Of a stretch of DNA of 64,000 nucleotides, positions 1 through 12,200 are shown one piece after another. A program made the position numbers and the translations under genes. Under the pieces are notes generated by a model. That model did no database searches. It had not been told where the DNA came from and was given only the letters and a program-made list of their open reading frames with translations. Source of the stretch: Loxodes magnus (lineage: Eukaryota; Ciliophora; Karyorelictea; Loxodida; Loxodidae); contig CAMPDV010002024.1 of the NCBI GenBank assembly GCA_946699065.1, positions 1-64,000 on the forward strand. Direction: 5' to 3'. Every line of letters starts with the position of its first letter. The first letter of the stretch is position 1.

Positions 1-582
1 CTGCAGTATTAATAGAATAATACCAATCTTAAAACTTTTACTAAACATATAAGAGAAAAAATACAACAATATTTCTACAAAGTAGCTACTAAAAAAATTA
101 TGAGAATGAAAACAGCTAAAGTATATACTGAATAATTTGGTAATCTTTAACAATTTCCACAAATTACTTATACCAAATTAAACAAATAGTATAGACGAGA
201 AATTATCAGTATACATAAGCTTAGAACCTAAACTTATAATTTCCGTAAGGATCTTTAAGATCGTCATTACCCCATTGATAATCCCTATTGTATGTGTGGA
301 GAGTATGAAACTTTCGAGCATATCTTTAAATGTGTGTACTATTCTAATATAATGAATTGATTATCGGAAAAGATCGGAAATTATGACTTAAGGCGCCTTA
401 TACTATACGATCAAGAATATCTAAACTCATTTTCAAGGTCTAAATTGGAGTATTTAGACTTATAGATCAAAATATTTCATAAGAAACTAATGACAAGGAG
501 ATTTGAGATACTAGAAATGGAGAAAGCAAAAAAGGAAGAAGCTAAAGATGAATAGAAAGAAGAACTAATTAAAGAAAAATGA
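1..582 (+). CDS. LINE ORF, C-terminal fragment
   Basis: About 193 codons continue from outside the window and stop at the first TGA of a TGATGA pair. They match the last part of the intact ORF at 29,604-35,279 almost residue for residue. TGA also occurs inside the frame as Trp, in N-W-L-S-E near 355-363, which is TGG-equivalent in meaning. The fragment holds the zinc-cluster region and a lysine/glutamate-rich tail, but neither the endonuclease nor the reverse transcriptase. It was probably copied as part of a longer element. Recognition is by direct comparison inside the window. Confidence 0.85.
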
Positions 583-626
583 TGAAATGTAAACAAGATT
601 AAAAAACAATTTAAAAACATTTACTA

Positions 627-668
627 ACGTCTATAATTGAAAGAAGCAATTCTTGCAATTAAAGACGT
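627..668 (+). other. LINE 3' hairpin, copy 1
   Basis: Arms 627-639 (ACGTCTATAATTG) and 656-668 (CAATTAAAGACGT) pair over 13 positions with one mismatch, closing a 16-base loop. An A run follows. The same sequence stands at 35,324-35,365 and a diverged but still pairing form at 60,616-60,656 (minus strand). By analogy with other LINEs this is probably where the reverse transcriptase recognises its RNA. Confidence 0.75.
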
Positions 669-714
669 CAAAAAACTCTTTTAGTTTAAATTTATTTATT
701 TAAATTTATATATA

Positions 715-1581
715 TAATTGTCATTTTTAGAGAGATTCATACTTTTTATAAACTGACAGAGTAAGAGTAAAATCTAGCAAAGAACACTGAAAAAACTATC
801 TAGTATAAGCAAAAAATATAGTAACTTCTTCCAAGATTTTTAAGCGAAAATAGCTATTTATTATATTCTTTTCTTAGTAAGACATTTCATCTTAGCATGT
901 ATCCTCCTAGTTTTGTTTAAATATCCTGAGACACAAATGGCTATTATAAATTCACTATGCATTCTCTAGATTTTTTTCCTGGTTATTAACAAACTTTATT
1001 AAAATTCTAAGAGGAACTACTTCGAGTGTATAGTGGAAGTGTTTCTAATAACTTTATAAATGACTAACTGCTATTTAAAAAGTTAGAAAGTAATAAAAGA
1101 TTAGACTAAGTCAGAGATGATCAAGCAGTTTAATTAGGATAGTTATGCTAGAATAATCGAAATTGAAAATTAAAAATCAGAAGCTATAATTCAACAGATT
1201 TTAAGATCTTTAAAATAAAGATCAGAAACTAAGAGAGTTCAGTTAAGTGATTTAAATGATAAGTAATAAACTTACATCATAGATGCCATAGAGTTTATTA
1301 CAAAACGATAAAATTTTTTATTTTATTTCAAACTAAATGTCATCATAATAAATTAGGAAGAGAAAATGAAGGAAATAAAATTAAATTAAGAAATATTTAG
1401 TCCAATTTAGTAAGGTTTATAACTGTAAATATTAATGCTGAAGATTTAATACTATGATAAAACAATGGTAAAAATAGAGTATCTTACTAACTGTTAAAAA
1501 GATTTAGCTTTTTCTTATAGGTTAAATCCTGTTATCTGTAAAGGTAAATCAGTTGCGATTAAAATAGATAAATATTAATGA
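715..1581 (+). pseudogene. C-terminal part of a Cys-rich multi-pass membrane protein gene, cut by a LINE
   Basis: One frame encodes membrane segments and a cytoplasmic tail closely related to the gene at 6,446-9,203. Both share the block K-R-N-Y-F-E-C-I-[VI]-E-V-F-L-I (here about 1,009-1,050) and the preceding helices. The match starts directly after the LINE 3' tail at about 700. The coding frame runs without a break through a Gln/Lys-rich tail to TGA at 1,579-1,581. The N-terminal ligand-like domain, the Cys-rich repeats and the first membrane helices are absent, so the gene was probably interrupted by the LINE or by a rearrangement. Whether the missing half lies left of the window cannot be seen. 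Confidence 0.7.
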
Positions 1582-1784
1582 TAAGAATATGATTTTTAAT
1601 TCTTTTCATAAAATATGCTATAGAAGCATTTTTGTTGAGCACCTAACTTATTACACATCCAGATTTATAATTATCAAAAGATTTTTGATTTTTTATCCAG
1701 AGTTAAAGACGCAATAAATTCAAATAAATTAAAATTAATACATTCCAATATTAACTACAATTATATTATATGAAGAAGATTTTC

Positions 1785-2055
1785 AGAGGGGATTTCATGC
1801 TTAAATAAATTACCTGGAGGTCCAGCATCACTTTTACCAGCTAATCATAGATTATTTACTGTTCTGTGGAGAAATTCTAGATTTCCAAGCTCCTAATACT
1901 TTTATCCTATTTCCTAGGCTTTTCTTCAGAAGTGGGAAATTCGATTTGATGGCTGACCTTTTTGGTTTCCTTTTCTTGGTCTTAGTCTCTCTAGTATGTC
2001 GTTAACTCCTGCCTCTTTGGAGCCGCGAAAATCTTGATTTGAATCTTGACATCAT
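1785..2055 (-). mobile_element. Fragment of a zinc-knuckle (ORF1-only) element, N-terminal part
   Basis: This small island is clearly richer in G+C than its surroundings. On the minus strand one frame reads as a charged segment followed by Y-D-Q-L-V-K-V-M-L-D-L-Q, which resembles the coiled-coil start Y-L-I-K-V-V-L-N-L-Q in the zinc-knuckle element at 42,040-42,910. No zinc knuckle is left. I call it a truncated member of that family from composition and this short match only. Confidence 0.35.
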
Positions 2056-2099
2056 TATATATAGTATCTATTATTAAAATGATATACTCAAGCGGGTGG

Positions 2100-2945
2100 A
2101 GTACGTCTTTTAGTTATAAAGTATTTTGATTTTTGCTAATTCAAATTTGATTTTTTAAATATTCATGCAAACTTTAAAATCATAAAAGTTGGAAGATTGG
2201 CAATTTCATCATTCTTCTTACCAATGAATGAAAAGCAAAACATTTCAAAAATATAGGATAAGAAAATCTTAGCAATAATAGTTAGAATCCTATTATTCTT
2301 AGCAGTGACTTCAATGTTTTGCTACCTACTTAGGTAATAATCCTTCTTAAATAGCAAAATCACTTAAAAACTACTAGATTTTATAATAGTAAATGATCTA
2401 TTTTTTTAAATGATTTGGAATCCAACACTTTTATTCACAGTGCAAATTAAAATACTATTGTAATTACTATTTTTTTGACAACTTCGCATCTAAATTCTAA
2501 TAATTTTGTTGACTTTATACTAATTCATTGCTCAGACTTACTCACTGACAATTTTCCACTTAGCATTGAATTTAAATATAACTTGGTAAGATCTGAATAA
2601 GATTTAGAATAGCACCTTCTCTTAAAATTTCTAAATTATAGGATCAAACTGTTATCTAAATACTTTTCTTGGGTAATTTTAATAGTTCAAATAGCTTGGC
2701 CAAAGCGATGCGAAACATTAGTATCATTATATTTATAATCTAATCAATTGAAATATGAAGCTGCACTTTGTTTATAAAATTAGTCAAAGCATTTTTATAA
2801 ATTACTAAGTTTTCTAATCAAATTATTTTTTAAGCAAGGTAGGATAAAATTACGTTTAAAAGAGCTTTTGCTTTATATGCATGTTATAATCCAAAATTTT
2901 ATAATTATGTTAGAAAAAAATCTATCTTTTTATCACTTTTTACTA
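2100..2945 (+). mobile_element. Decayed LINE: endonuclease region
   Basis: Weak but collinear matches to the endonuclease of the intact LINE are present. N-P-I-I-L-S-S-D-F-N-V-L-L (about 2,287-2,325) corresponds to N-P-H-I-L-M-G-D-F-N-A-L-L, and a later D-N-F-P-L-S-I-E-F corresponds to S-D-H-I-P-I-T-V-D-F. The reading frame changes several times, so the copy is old and inactive. A zinc-knuckle element (about 3,050-3,860) separates it from what looks like the continuation of the same LINE at 3,950. Confidence 0.55.
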
Positions 2946-3049
2946 TTTTTTAAATTTACTTAGAAATCAAATCTATTTCAACTTCTCCAATTTTTACCTT
3001 AGCATTGATACAATATTTCCTAAAAATCTCATTATCTCTAATTAATTTA

Positions 3050-3860
3050 ATTAATAAAAAAAATGGAGAGTTGGAACAAAAGTTTTCTTATAAAAAAGAC
3101 GATCCATAGCACTTCTGATCATTCTTTCTAGAATTAACAAACACCAACCAAGATCTAAAAAAAACAATATTGCCAAATCTCGGAAGAAAAATAACTACCT
3201 TCCAAAATTCCAAAAAAGAGGCATACATTCGAATAACTAATGAAGTTAGATAAGGAATAACTTGTAGAGATCATTTTCGACTACACCGATAAAGTAGAGA
3301 ATCTCGAAGACTACGTCATAAACATATAACAAGACTTACAAGATCATGTCGAAGATGAGAAGCCACACCCTGAATTTATAACAAAATAGGACATTAATAA
3401 TAGGTATTAAGAAATAGAATGCGATATTGTAAGACTAGATGAACAAATGGGAATATATTTTAAAAAATATGAAAATGCCTTCTAGCAAATTATAGAAATT
3501 AAATAAAGATTAGCAAAATTAGAGAATTAACAATCCTAAAAAAATCAAGATCAAATGATAATAGAAGAACAGCCCATGACTAAATAAAAGTTCTTCAAAA
3601 AGAAGTACCACATATGCGGAAGCTAATATCACCTTTGAAGACAATGCAAGGAGAATATGCAAATTAGATAAAAGGTTTGAAACGAATTGACTACGTTTTA
3701 CCCATCCTCGTATGGTTATCTATGACGGAAAAAGATAACTCAAAGGCCATTCGGAAAATTCGGAAGTGAACTTGAGTGGAGACACCGGGGAGTCCGAGAC
3801 CCTGTAAAAGGAAATACAGGGGGTTATGGATCTTTTAAGGGAACACTCCATTAGCCTTAA
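3050..3860 (+). mobile_element. Zinc-knuckle (ORF1-only) element, copy 2
   Basis: This G+C-richer segment lies between two parts of a decayed LINE. It contains one ORF (3,240-3,725) of coiled coil plus a zinc-knuckle-like block, followed by about 130 bases of unusually G+C-rich sequence (3,725-3,855), probably the 3' untranslated region. The boundaries are estimated from composition and from where the LINE match stops and resumes. Confidence 0.55.
3240..3725 (+). CDS. Coiled-coil/zinc-knuckle protein of an ORF1-only element
   Basis: 161 codons run from ATG to TGA with no break, using TAR for Gln and TGA for Trp twice. The N-terminal two thirds is acidic and helical (heptad-like E, K, Q and L runs). 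Then comes M-I-I-E-E-Q-P-M-T-K, the family counterpart of an M-E-I-E motif found in the sister copies. It is followed by Y-H-I-C-G-S-Q-Y-H-L-W-R-Q-C, a C-X2-C-X4-H-X4-C knuckle in which the first Cys is Tyr. It presumably binds nucleic acid; with a ligand missing, metal binding is doubtful. The start is the first ATG of the coiled-coil frame. Confidence 0.55.
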
Positions 3861-3949
3861 AATTTTTAATTTGATTTAAATCTCTAATTAATTTATATAA
3901 ATTCATTATTAAAAGTAAAATAAAAAACTTGAAAATACCAAAACTTAGT

Positions 3950-4350
3950 TTTTAATCAACCTTTTTTTATAGTATATTGAATACTCTTCCAATTCTTTAA
4001 TCTACTCCATTACTCAAAAATGAATTAAAACATAAAGTGTTAGCAAGGATTACTAAACAAGTAAATTTGTTAATAGAAGATTTTAAAATTAACTGATTAT
4101 TAAATTCATAAGAGTGTATGGATATTAATGCTTCTATTTTTAATCTTTTTAGGAAATAAACAATAAAACTAACTTGTTATACACCTTCTTTTTTATCCTT
4201 TTACTAAAATATATAAGGTAGTATTTCTATTATAAGGTTTCTAAGTTTTCTTAGATTGGTTAAATGTTTATATATGGAACTTGGATATCCTAGATTAAAA
4301 AATGTTATTATAAAATTAAAAGCCTAAAAGAATATTCTCTCAATGTTTTA
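3950..4350 (+). mobile_element. Decayed LINE: reverse transcriptase region
   Basis: Frames here give short matches to the intact reverse transcriptase. One resembles the L-P-I-S-L-I-N...K-A-L-T-K-R-I region (about 3,985-4,080). A later L-S-F-Y-Q-N-I resembles E-S-F-Y-K-N-L. Order and strand agree with the endonuclease remnant at 2,100-2,945, so they are probably one old element split by the zinc-knuckle insertion. The match is weak and fades after about 4,350. Confidence 0.35.
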
Positions 4351-6445
4351 TGAATAAGTAAAAATTTCTTTATTAAATTAACTATCATTAATCCAGAACA
4401 TCTTTTAGAAATCTAACTTAATCCATTTAAGTACATAGATACCCATTTATCCTTATATCTTATATACTTTGCGATATTCTTACTTTTAATATTATGTCTT
4501 TTTAACTAAAATTTTTTAGATATCATTATTATTAATACAAATACCTACCCAATAGTTCCAAATATGAATAAACGAATTTCTTAGTCTTCTTTAATAGCTT
4601 AAACTCTTTGTCATAAAAATATAAGTCTAAGAGATATTTCTCTCTTTTTAGTTGTAATAAGCTGAAAGTATAGCCGAAGTACTTAGAAGGTATCACTCAT
4701 TAATAATTTAAAATAAAGAAAATTTTATAAGTATTTTCAATATAAAGTCTTAGAAATTTAGTTATATGGCTTAACAATTTTATTATATTAACACTAGAGA
4801 CTGTAATAATTAAAAAAATAAGTTGATAAAGTTAAGATATAACAATAAAAAAGAATAATTACTTAGACTAAATTAATAAATAGTTATTAATTTAATTTTA
4901 GTCTATTGGAATAAATAAATGATAGAAATGCTTTACTTACAACTATAACATTTTTAAATCTAGGATCAATATGAAACTTTTTTATCCTCTTAAGTTAATT
5001 TTTTAATTCAAATTTGTCTTTCTAACTGTATGGTTTGATGTATTTCAAGCTTTTAGAATATATTGCTTAGATTAATATTTTTATAGTTTAATAGAGGTTA
5101 AGAGGATTGTACTCTAACTAGAAAGTTAAAAAAGAAGGAATTTTTTAGTTAAAGAAGTTTTTAAGCTGATATTTATCTAATGTGTTGGTCGTTGATTTAT
5201 TCCAAAAGAATTAATTATTAAGCTAGATGTTTTATTTTAGTTTCCCTTTTTTCACATATCTACTTGAGATTTTCATAAAAACAGTCTAGGCTAATATCAC
5301 AAAAATATCTAGAGATACGGAAAAAAATTGAAAGAAGTTTTGGTTTATGAAAAAAGAGATAAGTTTGATTTGATGGGGAACTGTTTTAATTTTTAAAATT
5401 AAAAGTAAGTAGTACAAAATGCTCTTTAATAGCCTTTTAGGGATATTTTTTTATTTTATTCTCTTTAGCCCAGCAAATTTAATTTGCTCCGTGTATTTTG
5501 ATTTATGTTTTTAGTACAAAAAAGTAGTCAATAATTGGTGAAAGAAATCTTAATGAGAAAATTAGATAAATTTAGTTAAAGAGTTTAAAAGTTATCTTGC
5601 TCATATTTTTTTCATTCTTCTCCTATTATAACTTCCTTTTTATTTTATCTAAATCTTAAATAAAAAATAGGAGAATCTTATAGCCTTTTTCAAAAGCAAA
5701 TTAATTTAAAAAATAGTTGTTTATATTTACCCTTAGAGAGAATCTTTTAATTTCTAACTTTAAGTTATTAATTATAAAGCCTAAGCTAAGTTGCCACTTT
5801 TGTAATAAATCTTATTTGTTTATCTATCCTAGAATAAAGATTAAAATAAATAGCTAATTCAAGAATTGCTTGAAAACTCTTATCTTAAAAAGGAATAAGC
5901 GCAATATGTTTATTTACTTTAGTAAACTTTAAAAATAAATCTGAAATTAAGAATTAAGTCAGAAGAAAGATTGTTTCTTATAAATAGATTAATAGTTATA
6001 TTGCGCAAATTAAAATATAAACATCCTAATAATAAAAATCGATTTAGTATGAATAATAATATTAAGATCCTAAGATAATCAATAAGCTAAACATATGCAG
6101 TGAAAATATTTCTTTAAAGCTTAATCAAATTTTATTGGTTGATATGAAAGTAAGATAGATTTATTGTATTTCCAATAATTTTTTTCGCATTTCAATTTCT
6201 CTTTGAGTAACTTAAATGTGTATTCTAGAGAAAATTTATCTATTAAAATAAAAAATTGAAACTAAGTCTGTCTGTGAAACAATTTTAAAATGTATCCCTT
6301 TACCCTTAAACTTCGGTCTTATTTAAAATGATTTTAAATCATATCCTCTTCGACAGAAAGAAAGTGGTTAAAATAAAAAAAGGATATCAAATCAACAAAA
6401 GATCACAACTGATTTAAACTAAAAAATGTGATTTAAATAAAAAAA
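4351..6445. other. A+T-rich stretch without recognised genes
   Basis: I see no motif, RNA gene or repeat here. It may contain further eroded LINE sequence at its left end, and it holds the upstream region of the gene starting at 6,446. Confidence 0.5.
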
Positions 6446-9203
6446 ATGCTTAAAATCTTAACAATAACGATTTTGTTTTGCTTCAGAGTTAGCTTATCAG
6501 AATCATAATTCTTTGATATTTTAGTTCCAAACACTCCGACTTTTATTTCTCCTTCTAAAACTAACAGTTATGACTACAATCCTCAAAATTAAATTTAGTT
6601 TAGTATTACTTGCTGACTGAAATTTAGTTCATCTAACTAGAATGAAAAATGAGGCATTTTTGTTTAATTTTGAGACAACAGTTAAAACTTTATAGAACTA
6701 GGCATCAGTCAAAATCAAATTATTTCTAAAACGTTCTTTCACGCGAACCGTAAAAGTCACTAAGAGACAGAAAAAAATTATAATACAAATTTTATAAGCG
6801 ATATTTGGGTTTTTGTTGGGTTTTCAATTAATTCCCAAGGTCAATTTACATAAATTTGAACAAACTAGAAGATGCAAAATGAGATTGAAGTCAACGAAGA
6901 TAGCTTTAACGATATAATTACGTTTGAAGAAAAAATTAAAATAGAAATAGGAAGTAAAATTTAATCATGAAACTATGAAGGATACATGTATTCACTCAGG
7001 TATTTTAAAAACTAATATTTAATGTTGCAAGATTATTATTAGATTTTAAACGTAGCGTTCTAAGGATATGAAGAAAACTAAAATTAAGTAAAATGCACCA
7101 AATACTGTTCAAAATGCTACGGAATCAATAAGGATAACTGTTTATAGTGTTTCGAAGGATGAGAATTCTTGAACGATATGTGCTTCTGCTATATGAAAAT
7201 TTCATAAGAAAACAATATATGCATATAATAATGTCCAAATAAACAACACGACTATGAAAATATTGGAATTTGCATACTTTGCAATAGATTAATAGAATAA
7301 TGCGAAGCATGTGGTTAATTAGAAAAAAAATGTCTTTAATGTTAGACTCCATTTCTCCTATTTCAAAACGAATGCTTAAGTTAGTGTCCTAATGATACTT
7401 ATTTCATACAGAACTAAACATGTCAAGAGTGCAAATCTCAAATTTCAAATTGCGAATCCTGCTCTCTAAATGGGGCAGAATGTCTTTAATGTTTTGAATA
7501 TTTTTTCTTTCATGACTTTCATTGCATTGATTTTGATTATTAAAATTTTACAAGTTATAATTCTACTGGAAATGGATAAAAAGTTGCAGATTAGTTTTTT
7601 TATGTCGTTTCTAGATTTTAGTAACAAGTTTCAGTTATTACTAGTATTGGTATGTCTTATTCTTAGTTGGTAGGTCTTGCATCGACTAATATTTTAATAA
7701 TGGGAACTTCTTCGTCTACTAATTATTTATAAGCTTTTTGAAATGTTGCATTTATTACGTAAATGATTATGTTGAATGCTTATATTAATGTTCCTCGACC
7801 TGATAATTTGAATAACTACTACTTTCAGACTTTTTAGATAAACATTCCTTTTGGTCTCAATATTAACTTTTTCGTCATAAACTGAAGAGTCATGTTTATT
7901 GATAAGATAATTTGATTAAAACTTAATTATCATTGCTATGCTTTTTTAGCCAATTCTTTGTCCGCTCTTTTTATGTTATTCATATCTTTATGTTTTTTCA
8001 TTTTTGTTTTCAGCTTAAATTACTTTTTCAAAAATGTGAAATTAATTTAGAAGCTAAGGAAAGTTTTTAATTTTAGGATTGTTATCAATTTCTATTTCAG
8101 TTCTTGCTTAAACTTAAACTTCGCAATTTTCATGCAAATCTATTATTTTAGTTTGAAAGATTTCATTAATGCTTTTAACTCTTTTTTAGCTTTAATTTTT
8201 ATGGTAATTATTTATACAGGCTATTTAAGTGATAGTTATTTTTCTCTCTTGGAGAGGCACTTTTAAGGTTTATAAAAATAAGATTTAAACCTAAAATTAG
8301 AACGTAATCTCTAGTTAACTCTTTCACTAAGAAAGATGATACTAAGTCTACTTTCAAAATTTCCAGACTGATCAAATAGCAATTTACTGCCCTTTGTTTC
8401 TATTTAGTCGTTTTGTTTTGGGTTTAATTCTGATCTTCTTTATAAGCTATCCAAAAATATATATTTTTATAATGACTGGACTATGCTTTTCCTAGATTTT
8501 TATTTTACTAAAGTTTAAACCTTTTGAAGATCCTAAGCGTAATTACTTCGAATGCATTATAGAAGTATTTTTGATTTTCATTTATTCATCTAACTTTTAC
8601 TTCTCTGATCTTGAGTAAGGAAGGGAGTTGGGAACTATATATGACGAAGATTCTTAGTTCTTAGGAGCTTTTGTGATGTATTTCTCAAGTAGCTTTATTT
8701 TTGCGCTAACATTAGGAATGTTTATTATAAATATTAAGAACTCCATTAAAGGGTGTAGGCAAAGAAAAAAAGTTAGTACTATGTAGTAGCTTACCATTGA
8801 TAATACTACACTTAATTAGACCCAAATCTAGTTACAAAGAGAGTAAATTAGCAATAGGCTTTTTTCTGATCAAATTTAGAATTAAATAAAATAAGCTTAG
8901 CCAGTCTTTAACTCTTAGTTGTTCTAACTTACATCAGATAGATTTTAATAAAAGATTGCATCAGAGAAAAAATAAAATCAGAGCTTCCAACAAGATGAAA
9001 CTATTCTTCCACTTGAAATCTTTTCTCAGGAAAGAAATTAAATGCTACAACATAAAATGACAGAGATCGGAATTAATAACTACATAAAAAGTAAAAAGGA
9101 ACTTGGAAAAGCTTAAAATTAAAGAAAAGAAAGAGAAAAAATTAAAAAAAAGGAACAGAAAAGGAGTTCAATTATGATAGAAAAGTTAACTGAAAAGTTA
9201 TGA
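6446..9203 (+). CDS. Cys-rich multi-pass membrane protein with signal peptide (surface/receptor-like)
   Basis: The start ATG is followed by a clear signal peptide (about 18 residues, hydrophobic). Residues about 20-210 resemble a laminin-G-like beta-sandwich. Residues about 215-365 are C-X2-C-rich repeats of the furin/growth-factor-receptor type common in ciliate surface proteins. After about 7,600 come several hydrophobic helices and finally a long Gln/Lys-rich cytoplasmic tail to TGA at 9,201-9,203. Many Trp codons are TGA (for example K-W-G-I-F-V-Q-F-W). The coding frame shifts by one between about 8,290 and 8,350. A 28-base GT...AG stretch (about 8,304-8,331) would restore it if it is an intron and would give 909 residues; an indel is the alternative. 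Paralogues lie at 715-1,581 and 50,696-53,917. The ligand is unknown. Confidence 0.8.
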
Positions 9204-12200
9204 AATAAAATAAACTTATATAAAATATTTTTATTCATATTAATTATATAAATTAAAATTATTAATAATGCTATCTTTTTATTTTTTTCTAAGCTTAATA
9301 ACCAAAAATAAAAGTATCAAATCTCTCAGTTAAGCTTTTATAAATTCTAGCAAATGTTTTTTTTTCTTTAATTACTAACTAATAATTTATATTTCATTTG
9401 AGAAAATAAAGAATTACTAGACTTGATATATTATATTACAATATAGATGCTTATATTCTTTTTTTAAGTCTATTTATTTTTAATTCCATCCTATAAAGTT
9501 TTCTTTGAAGTTTTTCAACTTTTATTTCATTAAATTTTTCCTTTTGATTTTAAATATTTTTTTAATTATATCTGTAGTTAATAGATCAGAGTGGAGTTAT
9601 CTTAAGGAACTTTGCTTTTTTTACAATTCTTACACGCTTAGCTCTGAACTTTTACTTTCTTCTGGTAACATTTATTTTAGTGTTCTTTCTTAATATTTTT
9701 GAAATAAATTCCATATAATTTTCTTTCAACTTTTTCTTATTTTTTAAATCTAGGTTTAGTTATAATTAATAAGCTATCTTTAAGAGTATTAGTAACTATA
9801 TAATTTATCACTTGGATTTAATATAGCTTGAAAGTCTCAATCCTGAGCCAAATATTTTTTATTCTTGTCTTTGTGCGTTTGCTTTAAATTTCTTAGAGTC
9901 TAAATTTACCTTATGCTTGAAAGATTTCTTAATTGTGGTAATTGATTTTATATGCCTAGATTTCCTCAAATTAATTTGAGTTATACTTAGCAGATATAAT
10001 CAAAGCGAATTCCTGTTTTATGGGAGTCCTAATCGGTTTTTTGTATGTTAGATATTAAATTTAATTATAAAAGCCTAGATCCATTTAACTAAGGGCAAGT
10101 TTTGTAACTATTTAATTATAACTAATATTAAATATCTAACTAAGAGAAAATACTCTAATTTTCATTTTTAGATAAAAGTTATTACCTAAGGCTCCTTGCT
10201 TTCTTTCAAATAACTAATTTAAAATAATTTGCTTTATACTAACCTGAGTATTAAATAAATAAGCTCTATTAATATTTATAAACCCAGTTTTAGAATCTTT
10301 AGTTAGCACAATTAAGCAAGCAAAAGCTTAATAATAAAATAGTTACTTTTAGAGATAAACCAAAAAAAAGGAAAGTACTACATATGTACTATTATAAACA
10401 ATATGATTTAATTAGAGAAACTAGCTTTCTATATATCATTTGATTACTTCATTCTATTTTATTTTCTCTAGTTAACTTAACTATCCTTTTAGATTAGAAT
10501 GCTGTTATTTTAGTAATATAAGTATATTTTCCTTGCTTAAGAATAGCTTTTATAAAGGATTAATAGATTTTAATGACAAATAAACTAATTAATTTTGATT
10601 TGGAAGATGATAAATTTACTGCTAAGCAGATAAAGTTATATTAACTAGAATAAAGCAGAACTTATTATGAAAAGCAATACCAACAAAGCTAAATTTTATT
10701 TAGGAATTAAAATTTAGTCTTATACTATAACTCTTTAACTTAGATTAAGCATTTCTTGTATAATTTAAAGAAGCTATCGAGAGTAAAAATGCTAGAAGTA
10801 AAAGTAAGATACATTCCTTCATCAAGCATTTATAAAATAATTTTAATTTATTAAATAGCTTCCAGTCAATATACTAAATGCTCTTACAATTTAACTTGGA
10901 GTTAAGCCCTCAAAATATAAATCATTGTGTTAAATTATGTTCAAATATAAATAATTAAATCCTTATATTCTAAATAAACTATTTGAATCTAGCCTGGATA
11001 AATTATATTGCACTCTAAATTATTAAATTTTTCCTTAAGATGGTTTCACCGGACTTTTCTACTTAGTGTCTCTATTCATTAATAAATTGATTTTATTGCT
11101 AAAGCATGAAATTAATTTTAAAGGTATTTATAAAATGAATTTGAAGGTCTGTATATTTTTTAGTTTTTTAAGAAATATTTAAAAGATTTACTAAGTGTTG
11201 CTGCGTAAGGTATCTCTGTAATAATATTCATGAAAGCTATAACAATCTGGTCATTTGAATTTAAAATTAGACTTAAAATCATGTTTTTTATATCCTATTT
11301 CCTTTATTCACTCACTCTTGATATTGATAATATATTTTTAATTAACATATCTCATTAATTAAAGCACTTACTTATTTGATTTCTCTATCTCTGAATCACA
11401 ATAAAAGATGATAACTCACTTGATAAATCATTTTTTGAGCAAGAACAAATTATCAACTTCATTGATTACTTATTAAGTTTTTAATTTCATAGTAAGAGCT
11501 ATAAATAAACTCTAGTATTAGCTTCAAATATTTCCTCATTTTCTGAATTTATCTTATCATCTTAAATAAAAGAAAAAGTTAATAGTTCAGAAGAAATTTT
11601 GATTGCATACTAAATGATTACCCTACAAACATCTGATAAACAATAAAAGAAGAAAAATTAAATGACTAAGACTATCCTTAAATTTATAATCTTCAATACC
11701 TTCTTCTATACTTATTTAAATACCCCTAAATCTCTTATAAGGATTTACTTTTAAAGCTATCTTAATTCAAATATTTTAAACTTTTAGTTTATAAATTTTC
11801 TGAACTTTATTTTTAATTAGCGATTATCCTAAAGTTAGTTATAAACTAAGATAATCCTATTAAGTTTATAACTATTACTTTAGTCAATAGATTCCACTAG
11901 CTGAAATTAAATCCTTTATATTATCCAATTATTTAAATTTTTATAGTATTCATTATTAATTAATTGATTACCATATGAATTATTAACTATTGCCATATCT
12001 ATTTGATATAGTTATGGTATTATATTAGTTTAATATATCAACTATTATACACTTTTAATTATGCATTTGCTTACTTATATATGCTATATGACTAATCAAT
12101 CCATTCATTATTTCTCAAGTATTTATAGCTATATTTAAAATGAATAACGATTCTTTATAATTCCATCAGCTATATTCACAGATTTAAATTAGAAGACACT

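Larger units (their letters stand above)
1..700 (+). mobile_element. 3' end of a LINE (non-LTR retrotransposon), cut by the window edge
   Basis: This stretch is nearly identical (a few differences per 100 bases) to the 3' end of the full LINE at 34,698-35,392, so it is a young copy of the same family. Reading frame 1 from base 1 encodes the C-terminal part of the ORF, including the C-M-C-G...H...C cysteine-histidine cluster near 289-340 usual for the end of LINE polyproteins. The frame ends at a TGATGA pair (580-585). A hairpin follows at 627-668, then an A run and an AT-rich tail that differs from the other copy after about base 692. The 5' part lies outside the window or is missing. Confidence 0.9.
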
